Assembly (NCBI GenBank): GCA_963809795.1
Contig: CAWELN010000030.1
Coordinates: forward strand, 62,001-126,000
Length of the DNA stretch: 64,000 nt
Source: DASUAS01 sp963809795
GTDB taxonomy: Bacteria > Actinomycetota > Acidimicrobiia > IMCC26256 > DASPTH01
Direction: 5' to 3'
A model generated the notes under the pieces. It searched no databases and was not told the origin of the DNA. It saw nothing but the letters and a program-made list of their open reading frames with translations. Positions 41,512 to 52,073 of the stretch are shown one piece after another. A program made the translations under genes and the position numbers. Position 1 is the stretch's first letter, and each line of letters opens with the position of its first letter.

Positions 41512-42494
41512 TCAGTGCGCGCCGGCGTCGTACGCAGCGGCGGACGCGACCGCGGATCCCGCGTGCGCGCGCTCGCCCAACCACCGCTCGGCTTCGATCG
41601 CGGCCATGCACCCCGAGCCCGCGGCGGTGATCGCCTGCCGGTACACGTGGTCCTGCACGTCGCCCGCCGCGAACACGCCTTCGACGGAGGTGCGCGTGGA
41701 GTTGGGCGACGTCACGATGTAGCCGTTCTCGTCGAGGTCGAGCTGACCACGGAACAGCTCGGTGTTCGGGTCGTGACCGATGGCGACGAACAGTCCTTGC
41801 ACCTCGAGCTCGGACTCGTTCCCGGTCACCGTGTCGCGCAGCCGGATCGCGTCGACCGAGCTCGTCGCCGACGACGTCGCTGACCTCGGAGTTCCACTTG
41901 AACTCGATCTTGGGATTGGCGAAGCGCGCGGTCCTGCATGATCTTGGATGCCCGCAACTCGTCGCGTCGGTGCACGAGCGTGACCTTGGTGGCGAACTTC
42001 GTGAGGAAGATCGCCTCTTCGATCGCGGAGTCGCCGCCGCCGACCACCGCGATGGGCTTCTCGCGGAAGAAGAACCCGTCGCACGTGGCGCAGGTGCTGA
42101 CGCCGTGCCCGAGCAGGCGCTGCTCGGCGCCCAGGCCCAGCATGCGGGCCGACGCGCCGGTGGTGATGATCATCGAACGAGCGCGGAACTCGCGCTCGCC
42201 GACCCACACACCGAACGGCGAGGCCTCGCTCAACTCCACCCGGTCGGCATCGGCGGTGACGAACTCGGCGCCGAACCGCTCCGCCTGCTCGCGGAACTTC
42301 ATCATGAGCTCCGGCCCGAGGATGCCGTCGGGGAAGCCGGGGTAGTTCTCGACGTCGGTGGTGAGCATGAGCTGCCCGCCGGCACCGATGCCCTCGATGA
42401 CGATCGGTTGGAGGTTGGCGCGGCCGGCGTAGACGGCGGCGGTCAGCCCGGCCGGCCCGGAGCCGACGATGACAAGCTCGTGGAGATCAGGCAT
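41512..42494 (-). CDS. trxB: Thioredoxin reductase, two frameshifts
   Basis: The ATG at 42494 (with AAGGA before it) is preferred over that at 42500. FAD motif VIVGSGPAGLTAAVYAGRA, redox site CATCDG, and NADPH motif IAVVGGGDSAIEEAIFL are all in the first part. The frame then moves by one base near 41921-41930 (to FANPKIEFKWNSEVSDVVGDEL) and again near 41854-41860 (to VDAIRLRDTVTGNESELEVQGLFVAIGHDPNT), ending GVFAAGDVQDHVYRQAITAAGSGCMAAIEAERWL. Each change fits one extra base. The intended enzyme is about 326 residues and passes electrons from NADPH to TrxA. Confidence 0.93.
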
Positions 42495-42780
42495 TCGCAT
42501 CCTTGGTCCGCGGGGTGCGCATCCTCCAGACGAACGCCCCCGCGATCACGAAGATTCCACCCAGGATCACGTAGGCCGCCCACACCTCTCCCGTGAGGAC
42601 GACGAGCACCCGGAACAGTGCGATCGCCATCATCAACGCCGCGGTCACCACGAAGAACGCGACGAGCAGACCGAAGACGACGGCCTTGGTGGCCGTCTGC
42701 GCCGGGACGACCGTCCGGTCGCGAACGGTGGCGACGACATTCTCCAGGGTGTCGACCGCATCGGTTGTCCAGTCCGCCAC
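42487..42780 (-). CDS. Small two-helix membrane protein (phage-holin-like superfamily)
   Basis: A 97-residue protein from GTG 42780. After about 30 polar residues there are two hydrophobic helices (AVVFGLLVAFFVVTAALMMAIALFRVLV, then VWAAYVILGGIFVIAGAFVW) and a short basic tail. Proteins like this occur beside trxB or the sigma/anti-sigma pair in actinobacteria; the similarity to holin-like families comes only from the helix pattern, and no function is known. Its stop overlaps the start of trxB. Confidence 0.7.
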   Translation of the reverse strand: MADWTTDAVDTLENVVATVRDRTVVPAQTATKAVVFGLLVAFFVVTAALMMAIALFRVLVVLTGEVWAAYVILGGIFVIAGAFVWRMRTPRTKDANA

Positions 42781-42849
42781 GGCGCGCTCCCTTCCCCGCG
42801 GTTCCGTGAGTCTCGGGAGCGTACCCGGTGCGTGGGCCCGGTGAACGGG

Positions 42850-43498
42850 TCACGAGAGCGGTCGCACCTCGCAGGGGTCGGCCAGCACGGCGTCGATCGA
42901 CCGGGCGCCGTCGCCCTCGTCGGTGAGGACGACCAGCGCGTGGCGGCCGTCGAGCGTGCCCGATCCCACCGCGGTGACCGTGCCCGCCGGGAGCTGGTCG
43001 CGACAGGCCGACGTCGACAGCTGATTCGCCGTGGTCTCGGCACCGGCGTCGGGGTCAGCGTCGCCGCCGTTGGAAGGCGCCACCGCCGCGCTCCGCGCAT
43101 GCTCCAGGGCGGTGCGGAGGCGCCGGAGGTTCGTGGGCGTGTCGAGGTCGCCGAAGTCACCGACATCGACCGGCGGCCGCGTGGCCGCGATGGAAGGCGA
43201 CGCCGGCTGGATCCGGTCGCGGCTTTGCCCCAGCGCCTTTCCGGCGTCGCTCAGTTGGGCCTCGTTGCCGCTCTGCGCGGTGAAGAGCGCGAGCGCGGCC
43301 ACGAGCACGACCACGATCAGCGCCGCGGTCGCGATCCAGCGCCACGCGCGCTGGGACGCAGCAGGGCTCGGCGCTGTCCGCGGACGCCTGCATCGCGCTC
43401 GTCACCAGCCGGCGGCGGGTCAGCTCGTCGAGCGGCTCGGGTTCGAGCCACGTGGCGATGCGCTCGTCGCGCTGATCGTCGGGACGATCGTCAGCCAT
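42850..43498 (-). CDS. Anti-sigma-type membrane protein, frameshifted
   Basis: From ATG 43498 it reads MADDRPDDQRDERIATWLEPEPLDELTRRRLVTSAMQASA, a short cytoplasmic part, then shifts one base near 43363-43367 to RAWRWIATAALIVVVLVAALALFTAQ, a membrane helix, and an extracytoplasmic part of about 140 residues ending CEVRPLS. The organisation (small N-terminal part, one helix, outer domain) and overlap with an ECF sigma gene mark it as a probable anti-sigma factor, in the place of rsmA in mycobacteria. No zinc-binding HxxxCxxC motif is visible, so sigma binding is inferred from context. Confidence 0.75.
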
Positions 43499-44102
43499 CG
43501 TCGTTCTGACGTACGGGAGAGGGGACACGGTTCCCGGAGCCGGGTGGCCCGGCGCCGGGTGCCCGCTCTGCCTGCGGGTCCAGTCGTTCCACGAGGAGCG
43601 CGCGCCCGCGGGAGATCCGCGAGCGGACCGTCCCGGGCGGCACGTCGAGCACCTCGGCGATCTCCGCGTAGTCGAGGTCGCACAGGTCGCGCAGCACGAC
43701 CGCGACCCGGAAGTCGTCCGGGAGCGTGCGCAACGCCGCGTCCACGTCGAGCCGCGCTCCGACCCGGTCCTCGATGGCGGGGCCGGGGGCAACGGGCTGG
43801 GGCCCGTCGGGATGGGCGGGGACCGGCCGCCGCCGCCTCCTCCGCAGCTCGTCGAGCGCGGCGTTGGTCGCCACCCGGTAGCACCAGGTGCTGAACGCGG
43901 CCCGTCCGTCGAAGCGGTCGATGCCACGCGCGATCGCGATCATCGCCTCCTGGGTGGCGTCGAGCGCGTCCTCGGGATGGGCGACGACGCGACGACAGAC
44001 CGCGTGGATCCGGTCCACGTGACGATCGAGGAGCACCTCCAGCGCCCGTCGGTCGCCGCGGGAAGCGCGGGCGGCGAGGACGGAATCGCTCTCGTCACGC
44101 AA
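43491..44102 (-). CDS. ECF RNA polymerase sigma factor (SigM position)
   Basis: A 203-residue sigma-70 of the ECF group. Region 2 is ALEVLLDRHVDRIHAVCRRVV to FDGRAAFSTWCYRVATNAALDELRRR, and region 4 holds LPDDFRVAVVLRDLCDLDYAEIAEVLDVPPGTVRSRISRGRALL. It lies between murJ/kinase and trxB as sigM does in mycobacteria. It overlaps the kinase gene by eight bases upstream and the anti-sigma gene by eight downstream, so the three are coupled. Assignment as SigM is by position only. Confidence 0.9.
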   Translation of the reverse strand: MRDESDSVLAARASRGDRRALEVLLDRHVDRIHAVCRRVVAHPEDALDATQEAMIAIARGIDRFDGRAAFSTWCYRVATNAALDELRRRRRRPVPAHPDGPQPVAPGPAIEDRVGARLDVDAALRTLPDDFRVAVVLRDLCDLDYAEIAEVLDVPPGTVRSRISRGRALLVERLDPQAERAPGAGPPGSGNRVPSPVRQNDDG

Positions 44103-45654
44103 CCCTCACCTCGCTCACGTCGACGTAGTGCTTCCCGTTCTCGCCCGCGGGCAGCTGGGTGAGCCAGAGCAGCACCGAGCGCCCCTTGACCCCACCGACA
44201 TCGAAGGTGTGCGTTCGCTCGAGGTCGGAACCGTGCGTCCGCGCCTCACCCCAGTCGCCGAGGGTCTGCAGCTCCGACGGCGACTTGTCGCTGACGTAGA
44301 TCGACGCGCCCCAACCGTTCTGCTGGGTCTCGACGAAGACCTTGTTCACGTCGACGTCGGCGCCGAGCGCGAACGCGAGTCCCACGCCGTTCTTGGCGCC
44401 GTCGGGGAAGTTGTCGTACTGCTCGGTCGTCCAGCTCGTGGTCGGGTCGCCGTCGACGGCGTTGTGCACCGCGCCGGGGTTCTCGGTACCGTCGCCGAGC
44501 GGGTCGAACGCGGTCGGGGTGAGCACCACCTTGGAGGCGGTGGGCGGCGCCGCCCCCGCGCCGCCATTGGCGCCGCTGGACGAGCTGCCGTCGCTGACCA
44601 GCACGTACGCGAGGACGCCACCGGCGATGGCGACGAGCAGGACCAGGAGTGCCCAGAGCCACCCCAGCCGCCGTCGTCGCCGCCGCGGGGCGGGGGCCGG
44701 AGGTGGGGCGGGGACGGGCTGTGGGCTGGTCGGCCCGGTGTGCGCGGGGGGTGCCGCCGGGCGGGGGACGGGGTGGGCCGGGCCCGTCCCGGTGGGCGCG
44801 ACCGGCTGCGGAAGCGAGCCGGTGGGGTCGAGGCGGGCGCGGTCGAGGGCGTCGCGCACCGCCGCGGCCGACCCGAACCGGGCTTCGGGCTGCCGGGCGA
44901 GGCAGCGGTGGATCACGTCGTCGAGGGCCTGTGAGACCTCGGGCCGCTCGACGCGGATGGCGGGTGCCGACGTGGTGAGGCGCGCCATGGCGGTGGCGAT
45001 GTCGGTGTCGCCGCCGAACGGTGGGTGGCCGACCAGCGACTCGAACATGAGCAGCCCGAGCGCGTAGACGTCGGTGCGGGGGTCGGTCGGGCGCCCGTTG
45101 ACCTGTTCGGGCGCGAGGTAGCGGGCGGTGCCCATCACGGTGCCCGTGCGGGTGAGGTCGTCGCCGCCCGCGGCCTTGGCGATGCCGAAGTCGGTGACCT
45201 TCACCGGGCCCGCGCGCGGGACGAGCACGTTGGCGGGCTTCACGTCACGGTGGACGATCCCGGCGCGGTGCGCGGCGTCGAGCGCGTCGGCGACCTGCTT
45301 GCCGATGCGGATGACGTCGGCGACGGGGAGACCGTTGTGCTCGTCGATCAGGTGGCGCAGCGTGGGGCCGTCGACCAGCTCCATGACGATGTACGCGATG
45401 CCCTCGTCGTCGCCGGTGTCGTAGGTGGAGACGATGTTGGGATGTGACAACCGCGCCGCCGCGATCGCCTCGTTGCGGAACCGGGCGCGGGTCGCGTCGT
45501 CGGCCGCGAGATCGGCGCGCAGCACCTTCACCGCAACCCGCCGTGACAGCACAGGGTCGTCGGCGATCCACACCGTCGCCATGCCGCCGCGTGCGAGCGG
45601 CTCGACCAGTCGGTATCGGCCTCCGAGCACGCGCCCGGGTGTGATCAGTTCCAC
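44095..45654 (-). CDS. Serine/threonine protein kinase with outer F5/8-type (discoidin-like) domain
   Basis: A 519-residue transmembrane kinase. The cytoplasmic kinase (residues 11-270) is complete: glycine loop ARGGMATVW, AVKVL lysine, HRDVKPANVL catalytic loop, DFGIAKA, and APEQVNG. A Pro-rich linker leads to RRRRRRLGWLWALLVLLVAIAGGVLAYVLV (membrane helix about 335-360). The outer part (VHNAVDGDPTTSWTTEQYDNF) has the pattern of a discoidin-like sugar-binding domain, not PASTA repeats. In mycobacteria a pseudokinase with a similar outer domain is fused to MurJ (Rv3910). Here kinase and MurJ are separate, and the kinase keeps the catalytic residues. Confidence 0.92.
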   Translation of the reverse strand: MELITPGRVLGGRYRLVEPLARGGMATVWIADDPVLSRRVAVKVLRADLAADDATRARFRNEAIAAARLSHPNIVSTYDTGDDEGIAYIVMELVDGPTLRHLIDEHNGLPVADVIRIGKQVADALDAAHRAGIVHRDVKPANVLVPRAGPVKVTDFGIAKAAGGDDLTRTGTVMGTARYLAPEQVNGRPTDPRTDVYALGLLMFESLVGHPPFGGDTDIATAMARLTTSAPAIRVERPEVSQALDDVIHRCLARQPEARFGSAAAVRDALDRARLDPTGSLPQPVAPTGTGPAHPVPRPAAPPAHTGPTSPQPVPAPPPAPAPRRRRRRLGWLWALLVLLVAIAGGVLAYVLVSDGSSSSGANGGAGAAPPTASKVVLTPTAFDPLGDGTENPGAVHNAVDGDPTTSWTTEQYDNFPDGAKNGVGLAFALGADVDVNKVFVETQQNGWGASIYVSDKSPSELQTLGDWGEARTHGSDLERTHTFDVGGVKGRSVLLWLTQLPAGENGKHYVDVSEVRVA

Positions 45655-45670
45655 GGTTGCATTGTGACCC

Positions 45671-46507
45671 TCACTGGACGGTCTGGAACGTCACTCCGAT
45701 GACACGCGGCCCGGCGTGGGTGCCGATGACGGGGCCGACCACGCCGGTGATGATGTCGTCGCGCGGGAAGATCGGTTCGAGCATCTCGAGCAGCTCGTCG
45801 AGATCGGGTGCGTTGCCGTGCAGCACCGCGAGGTGCTCGATCTTCCCTTCCGCCGCCTTCGCGGCGAGCAGCTTCAACGCTTTCGATCGCGTGCGCACCT
45901 TGCCCGCTTCCTCGACGATCCCTTCGCGCACCTCGATCACCGGCTTGATCGACAGCACCGTGCCGAGCAGCGCGCGCGCGTTGCCCACTCGGCCACCCCG
46001 CTTCAGGAATTCGAGCGTGTCGAGCGTGGCGAAGAGCTTGGTGCGGTCGCGCCGATCGACGACCTCCTGCACGATCGACTCGAGCGAGTCGCCGTCGGCC
46101 GCCCGCCGAGCCGCGGTGAGACAGAGGTTGCCGAGGCCCATCGACGCGCTCCGTGAGTCGATGACCTGCACCGGAACGTCGCCGGACACCGCCGCCGCCG
46201 CCAGTTGGGCCGCTTGCATGGTGGCGGAGAGATGCGAGGAGAGGTTGATGCACACGATGCCGGTCGCGCCCCGGGCGTGCAGCTCCCGGAACCTCTTCTC
46301 GAACGCCCCGGCCGACGGGGCGGCCGTCTCCGGGAGCAGCTTGGAGTGCTCGAGCCGGTGCCAGAACTCGTCGGTGCTGAGCTCCTCGCGGTCGACGAGC
46401 TCCTCGTCGCCGAAGCGGATGGTGAGCGGGACGATCTCGATGCGGAGCGCGTCGACCAGCGGCTGCGGCAGGTCGCAGCTGCTGTCGGTGACCACCCGGA
46501 TGCTCAC
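45671..46507 (-). CDS. DegV family fatty-acid-binding protein
   Basis: A 278-residue protein (GTG start). The DegV pattern is clear: RVVTDSSCDLP at the N-terminus, the TAAPSAGAF loop, INLSSHLSATMQAA, VIDSRSASMGLGNL, TLEFLKRGGRVGNARALLGTVLSIKPVIEV, and the C-terminal VVGPVIGTHAGPRVIGV. These bind a fatty acid in the cytoplasm; in Firmicutes the FakB partners deliver it to the kinase FakA. No FakA-like gene is in the window, so the role is open. It sits between the kinase and murJ, all leftward. Confidence 0.9.
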   Translation of the reverse strand: MSIRVVTDSSCDLPQPLVDALRIEIVPLTIRFGDEELVDREELSTDEFWHRLEHSKLLPETAAPSAGAFEKRFRELHARGATGIVCINLSSHLSATMQAAQLAAAAVSGDVPVQVIDSRSASMGLGNLCLTAARRAADGDSLESIVQEVVDRRDRTKLFATLDTLEFLKRGGRVGNARALLGTVLSIKPVIEVREGIVEEAGKVRTRSKALKLLAAKAAEGKIEHLAVLHGNAPDLDELLEMLEPIFPRDDIITGVVGPVIGTHAGPRVIGVTFQTVQ

Positions 46508-46543
46508 ACGCGCTCCCTGATTCCCTCGACGACGGGTTGATCG

Positions 46544-48200
46544 TTACACGCGCGGGCGGCGGCCCACGCCTCCGGGCCGCAGCCGGGCCGGGACCAGGGC
46601 GGCGATCGACGACAGCTCGTCGACGTGGAGGAGGGCCAGCCCGCCGAGATACACCGCGCCGCCGACGAGGGTGCCGATGATCGCCGACGCGAACGCGGCG
46701 GTGGTGGTGTCCCACCCGATGAGCTCGCCGACGGCCCAGCTCACCGCCGCCACCGCGGCGCCGGCGACGACCACCTTCACCAGGGTGATCCCCAGGCGCC
46801 GGGTCGTGATGCCGCCCAGTTGGAGGTGCAGCACGAACAGCGTGAGCAGGGCGGCCACGAAGTAGGCGAGGGAGAATGCGAGGGCGAGTCCCGGGATGCC
46901 CAGCCACGCGTACAGCGGGAACGCGAGCCCGATGTTGATCGCGTTCTCGATGCAGTTGAGCCAGAACGGCGTGAAGGTGTCGTGTCGGGCGTAGAACGCC
47001 CGCATCGCGAACAGGTAGAGCGAGAAGGGGAGCAGGCCGACCGAGAAGGCGACCAACGTGTCGGCCACCACCGACGCGTCCCCACCGGAGAACGCGCCGC
47101 GCTGCAGCAGCGCGACGATGATCGGGCGTGCGAGCCCGATGTACAGCGCGGCGGCGGGGACGATCACGACCGACGCCAGTCGGAGCCCGCGCGAGAGCTG
47201 ATCGCGCAACCCACGACGATCGCGGCGCGCGGCCGCGCTCGCCATCTCGGGCGTGAACGTGGTCATCAGCGAGACCGCGAACAATCCGTGCGGGAGTTGG
47301 AAGAACGCGTAGGCGCTGATGTAGATGAACGGCCCGCCGTCGGTCCCGTTGGCGAGCACGGTCACGACCAGCAGCGCGATCTGGTTGGCGATCACGTAGC
47401 CGACCGTCCAACCCGACAGGCGCAGCATGGTGAGCACGGCCGGATGTCGCCACGCGGGCAGGAAGCGCAGGTGCGCGTGCAGGCGCGCCAGCGGAGGCAG
47501 GAGCGCGAGCGCCATCACCATCACGCCCGCGGTCGTCCCCAGGCCGATGAGCAGGATCAAACCGTCGTCGTCGAGCACGCTGCGCACGGTGAGCGACCCG
47601 TCGGCGATCCTCGGAAGGGCGAGGAACACTGCGATGACGACGACGTTGTTGAGGATCGGTGCGAACGCGGCAGCGAGGAAGCGACGGCGCGCGTTCGAGC
47701 ATCGCGGTCGCGAGGGTGACGATGCCGTAGAACAACATCTGCGGCATGAAGAGGCGGAGGAGGTCGGTCGCCAGCTCCTGTTGGGCGGCGACGTTCGACC
47801 CGTGCACGTTCAGCGTGTACAGGTCGACGATCCACGGCGCGGCGATGACGCCGATGACGGTGACCCCCGCCAACGCGAGCATCGCGACGGTGAAGATCGC
47901 GCTCGACGCGTCGTCGTCGCGCGCTTCGAAGTGCTTCACGAACAGCGGGACGAGGGTCGCGGTCAGCACCCCGCCGAGGAGCAGCTCGTAGACGATGTTG
48001 GGCGCCTCGTTCGCATAGCTGTAGGTGCCGGCGAGGGTCGTGGCGCCGAGCGCGTACGCGATGGCCGCGATGCGCACGAAGCCGGTGATGCGGGAGAGCG
48101 CGGTGCCGACGGCGACGACCGCGCTGGACCGGACGAGGGAGGTCTCGGCCTCGGTGGGATTGGAGCCCGGCTCGGTGAGCCCGACGTCGTCGGCGCTCAC
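46544..48200 (-). CDS. murJ: Lipid II flippase MurJ, frameshifted
   Basis: GTG start at 48200. A MATE/MOP-fold flippase with 14 helices: SSAVVAVGTALSRITGFVRIAAIAYALG, ANEAPNIVYELLLGGVLTATLVPLFV, then after an extra base at about 47696 (expected LNARRRFLAAAFAPILNN) the frame continues LPRIADGSL to GVMVMALALLPPLARLHAHLRFLPAW, YAFFQLPHGLFAVSLMTTFTPEMASAA and AFYARHDTFTPFWLNCIENAINI. The intended protein is about 551 residues. MurJ exports lipid II for peptidoglycan synthesis. It lacks the C-terminal pseudokinase found in mycobacterial MurJ; the separate kinase lies two genes downstream. Confidence 0.93.
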
Positions 48201-48204
48201 GTAT

Positions 48205-50254
48205 TCAAGCGGGCTGCCCGGTGGGCGTCGCGACCGGGAACGAAGGGTGGTGCTCCTGCGAGCGCTTCCGGCGCCGCCGGTGGATGTCCCAGCCCCACCA
48301 GATGGCGAGGAACGCGATCGCGCCCACGGTCAGGAACACTCCCACACCGCTGACGAAGGTGGAGCGGACGGTGATCCTCCTGCTCCCGACCTGCAGGCCG
48401 TCGGTCGTCGTGACCGTCAGCTCCACCGGCGACTGGCCCGAGCCGCGCGTCTCGACCGCCACCCGGACGGTCGTGCTGCGTGACCGCGGGAGCACCACGT
48501 CGCGCTCGGCACCGTCGGGGAACAGGAGGCGGTCGCTCTCCAGCTTCATGTGGACGGTGACGTCCTGGTTGCTCGTGTTCTGGAAGCTGATCGGGATCTG
48601 GGCCTTGCTCGACGTGATCGTGATCGTCCCCGGGGGCTGGAGATGGATCTGGCCGAGGAACCCCGACACCGAGGTGCCGATCGAATCGAGCAGGCCGCGC
48701 GCGGCCTTGCGGCCGACCGGGTTCTGCCAGTCGGCCGACACCGACGACGCCAACGCCCGGTCGGCCCGCTCGGCCTGCGCGCTGTCGGTGCCCACGAGAC
48801 GCGCGACCGCGTCGCGATCAGCGGTCGCCGCCTGGTAGTCCTGCAGGCTCACCGGTGTCCTGGGCGGGTCGTACGGAGCCAGCTGTCGATACACCGGTGC
48901 ACTGTCGGGTTGGCCGTCGACCGTCGCGGTGGGCACGGCGTCGAGCATCCCGGCGACCGTCGTCGCGTGCAGGAGCGGGTTGTTGCGCAGTCCGGCGAAC
49001 ACCGCGGCCACGAACGTGTCGTCGGCGTCCCAGCGGTCGGGGTTGGTGAGGGTGATGCCGCGGGTGATCGAAGGCTGCTCGCCGGCGACCAGCGAGAGCC
49101 CCGCGAGCAGGTGCGCGGCGCGCAGCGCGGGCGGGTCGTTCCCGGTGAGGAACTGCTCGAGCCCCTGGTCGGTCGCGAGCACGGTGACCGCGCTCGAGTC
49201 GTCGCCGGGCACGGCCTGCACCTTGAACGGGTGCGCGGGCGTGTACTTCTCGTTGGCCGGCGTGAGTTGGGTGCCGTCGACCACCAATTGCCGGGCGCTC
49301 GCGTTCAGGAGCAGCCGCAGCGACGGGAGGTCGAGGGGGCCGGGCAACGCGGTGCTGGGGTCGAGATGGGCACCGAAGAAGGTCTCGAGCGTCGTCACCC
49401 CGCGTGCGAACTCCGACGCCGGCGGCTGGTTCACGACGCCGCCGAGGTCGTTCCGCAGGATGGCGGGCAGGTCGAGGGGGACGAACGGACCGGTGAGCAC
49501 CTGGTTGCGCAGGCCCGCGCTCCGGACGGCGGCGACGCCCGCCGCCAGGTCCGGTGACCGGGCCGCGAGCGTGTTCCACGCGTCGAGGGTCTCGGGACTG
49601 GGCGCCAGCGTGAGCTGCACGTCGGGGTTCGCCCCGAGCTCGTTCGCCTGGCGGCCGAGCCGGCCCGTCGGCTGGAGGTCGGCGAGCGTGTTCGCGTTGA
49701 CCGGCGCCGCCGCGTTGCCCACGTAGGCGGGTTCGGCTCGGAGTGGCCAGACCCAGGCCACCTGGAGGGGTGTTCCGAAGGTGAGCGCGCCGCCCGCGCC
49801 CAGGGGCTCGACCACGACGTGGGTGACGAAGTGGGCGAGCGACTCGTCGCTCGGCGCTCCGCAGGTCGACCTCGAGGGGATACACGCCGCTGCTGGAGAT
49901 CGCGTTGGTGGGGTACAGCAGGATCCGGTGGCCGTTGGCGTCGGTCGGTAGCTCGTCGAACGCGAACGGGGTGAGGTTGCGCGACGGCGGGAGGCCACCC
50001 CCGCTGACGCTCTCGTCGAACGCGGTCCGGCTCTCGAGCGGATCGTGCACCGTGAGCACGACCCGGGACCCGGGCGGCACGTTCGCGGCCTGGAAGCTCA
50101 TCAGGAACGTGCCGTCGGGGGCCACCCACGGGCTCTGGGCGGCGAGCGCGAACGACGGCACCGCGGCCTGCGCGCCCGCGGACGGCGCGAAGGCGGCGAC
50201 ACCGGCGACGGAGGACACCACCACCACGAGGGTGACGAGGACGCGCCGGATCAC
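48205..50254 (-). CDS. Large secreted/membrane-anchored DUF6049 family protein, frameshifted
   Basis: GTG 50254 begins IRRVLVTLVVVVSSVAGVAAFAPSAGAQA, a signal peptide. A one-base shift at about 49848-49862 separates this part (ending GVYPLEVDLR) from the rest (SDESLAHFVTHVVVEPLG onward). A long extracytoplasmic domain is followed by an Ig-like segment (FQNTSNQDVTVHMKLES) and a C-terminal helix, FVSGVGVFLTVGAIAFLAIWWGW. The intended protein is about 682 residues. The position beside murJ matches DUF6049 (Rv3909-like) proteins in actinobacteria, whose function is not established. It starts in overlap with the GNAT gene and ends five bases before murJ. Confidence 0.83.
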
Positions 50255-50945
50255 AGGGACCGCCCGAGGACGCACAGGCCCGCGGGGATGGTGTCGAAGC
50301 CGAACGAGCGGTAGAGCGCGAGCGCGCGATCGTTCGCCAGTTGCGTGTTGACGTACACGCGGTCGCCACCGTGCTTCCACACCCAGGCGAGGCCGTCGGC
50401 CACGAGGGCCCGGCCCCAGCCGCGGAACGCGCGGCCGGGTGCACCGCCACCCGCTGGAGGTAGCCGTACCGGCCGGCAACGCCGGTGATCGCGTACGCGA
50501 CGACGCGGTCGCCGTCACGACCCACTCGGAAGCGGGTGCTGGGCGTGGCGTCGAGCGCGTCCTTGAGCCCGACGGGACCGAGGCGCCAGAACTCGTCGAA
50601 CGAGAGGTCGTCGAGCTCGAGCACCTGGGTGCGGTCGCGCCGGGTGGCCTTCTCCAGCGGGAGCAGGGCCGGGGCCGGCGCGGTGTCGAGGTCGAGGGCG
50701 AGGAGGTGGAGGCGCTCGCGCACCGAGAACCCGGCGTCGACGAAGACCCCGGACTCCGCCGGGCTCACCGCGCTGGTGAGGACGGAGTCGTAGCCGGACG
50801 CGCGCGCCCGCTCGATGCAATGGTGCACGACGCTCGGCGGCACGCTGGCGTCGGGCCCGACCACCAGGTGCGCCGCCCCGCCGCCCCCGCGCCAGGGGGC
50901 GATGCGTGCCCAGCTGTCGCCGAAGCGCAGGGTCTGCTGCCGCAC
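50251..50945 (-). CDS. GNAT-family N-acetyltransferase, frameshifted
   Basis: From GTG 50945 two lobes are seen. The N-terminal lobe includes GAAHLVVGPDASVPPSVVHHCIERARASGYDSVLTSAV; the second has the acetyltransferase core RVVAYAITGVAGRYGYLQRVAVHP. At about 50436-50440 one base appears to be missing and the frame changes to GRAFRGWGRALVADGLAWVWKHGGDRVYVNTQLANDRALALYRSFGF, the acetyl-CoA loop and last strand. The double-lobe design resembles mycothiol synthase-type GNATs, but the substrate is unknown. It overlaps the DUF6049 gene at its end. Confidence 0.82.
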
Positions 50946-50993
50946 AGAAGCAGGGTAATGGTCCGGATCTCGCGACGCCCCTCACTCCCCGGC

Positions 50994-52073
50994 TCAGGTC
51001 GAGCGGACGAAGCCCTTCCCGGTGACGAGCGGCAGATCGAGGTAGGTGACGATCCCCGGCGCCGCCGCGACGACCGCCGGGATCGCGTCGATCGCGGGCA
51101 GCGCGGTCATGATCATGCCGAGCACCATGAAGTCGCCGAAGGTCTTGGCCTCGAAGTCGGCGCCCGGGTAGATCTCGAGCTTGGTGCGCACGCACGGCTG
51201 CCCCTGGATCTCGATGCGGTAGCCCTCGTCGAGCTTCCAGTCGGGATCGAGGCTCTGACCCTTGCGCCAGCGCACCTTGAGGTCGACCACCTTGCGGTCG
51301 CCGACCCAGCCCTGCCAGCTCGCGGCGACGCCGGCCACGCACCCGGCGGGGATCGACCACGAGCCGAGGTCGAGGTCCGCGGTGGTCTGCGCGAACTCGG
51401 CTTCGAACCGCACGTCGTCGAGCTCGATCCCGAGCGCGTCGGCGACGAGCAGGACCGCGTCCTCGAACACCGCGGTGCCGGCGCGGGCCATGGCGGGGAG
51501 CGCGGGGTCGTCGATCGGTCGGGCGAACCCGACCGGGAGCTCGGTGTCGGGGGAGTCGTACCCGGTGCTGTCGGCCGACTCGAGCACGGAGACGGAGTCG
51601 ACCCGGTCGCAGATCCCCGCCGAGACGATGGCGAGGAGATCGGCGAACCCGGGGTTGATGCCGCTCCCGAAGACGGACACGCCGCCCTGCTCGCACGCCG
51701 CGACGATGCGGTCGCGACCGTCGCCGAGGGAGTGGCCGGTGATGAACGCGGCGGTCGACACGATGTTGACGCCCGCCTCGAGGATGCGGACCATCTCGCC
51801 GACGTCGGGCCACTTGGGGTTGTAGACGACGCAGTCGGGCTGGAGCGCGAGGAGGGCGTCGACGTCGTCGGTGGCGAGGATCCCGAGCCGCTCGATCCCG
51901 CACAGCTCACCCACGTCGCGCCCGACCTTGTCGGGGTCCCACGCGTAGCACCCGACCAGCTCCAGCCCGGGGTTGGCCGCGGCGGCGATGACCGACCGGC
52001 GACCGACGTTCCCGGTGGTCCACTGCACGATCCGGAGCGGCGACGCGATCGAGGAGGGCGAGGTGGCGGTCAT
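50994..52073 (-). CDS. DapB-like NAD(P)-dependent oxidoreductase
   Basis: A 359-residue protein from ATG 52073; upstream in-frame sequence overlaps the pilT gene and is not used. The N-terminal Rossmann domain has RIVQWTTGNVGRRSVIAAAANPGLELVG, and GVNIVSTAAFITGH and GINPGFADLL follow, as in the dihydrodipicolinate reductase-like proteins of actinobacteria, of which 2,4-diaminopentanoate dehydrogenase is the only well-studied relation. There is no evidence for a role in lysine synthesis. The reaction is unknown. Confidence 0.8.
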   Translation of the reverse strand: MTATSPSSIASPLRIVQWTTGNVGRRSVIAAAANPGLELVGCYAWDPDKVGRDVGELCGIERLGILATDDVDALLALQPDCVVYNPKWPDVGEMVRILEAGVNIVSTAAFITGHSLGDGRDRIVAACEQGGVSVFGSGINPGFADLLAIVSAGICDRVDSVSVLESADSTGYDSPDTELPVGFARPIDDPALPAMARAGTAVFEDAVLLVADALGIELDDVRFEAEFAQTTADLDLGSWSIPAGCVAGVAASWQGWVGDRKVVDLKVRWRKGQSLDPDWKLDEGYRIEIQGQPCVRTKLEIYPGADFEAKTFGDFMVLGMIMTALPAIDAIPAVVAAAPGIVTYLDLPLVTGKGFVRST

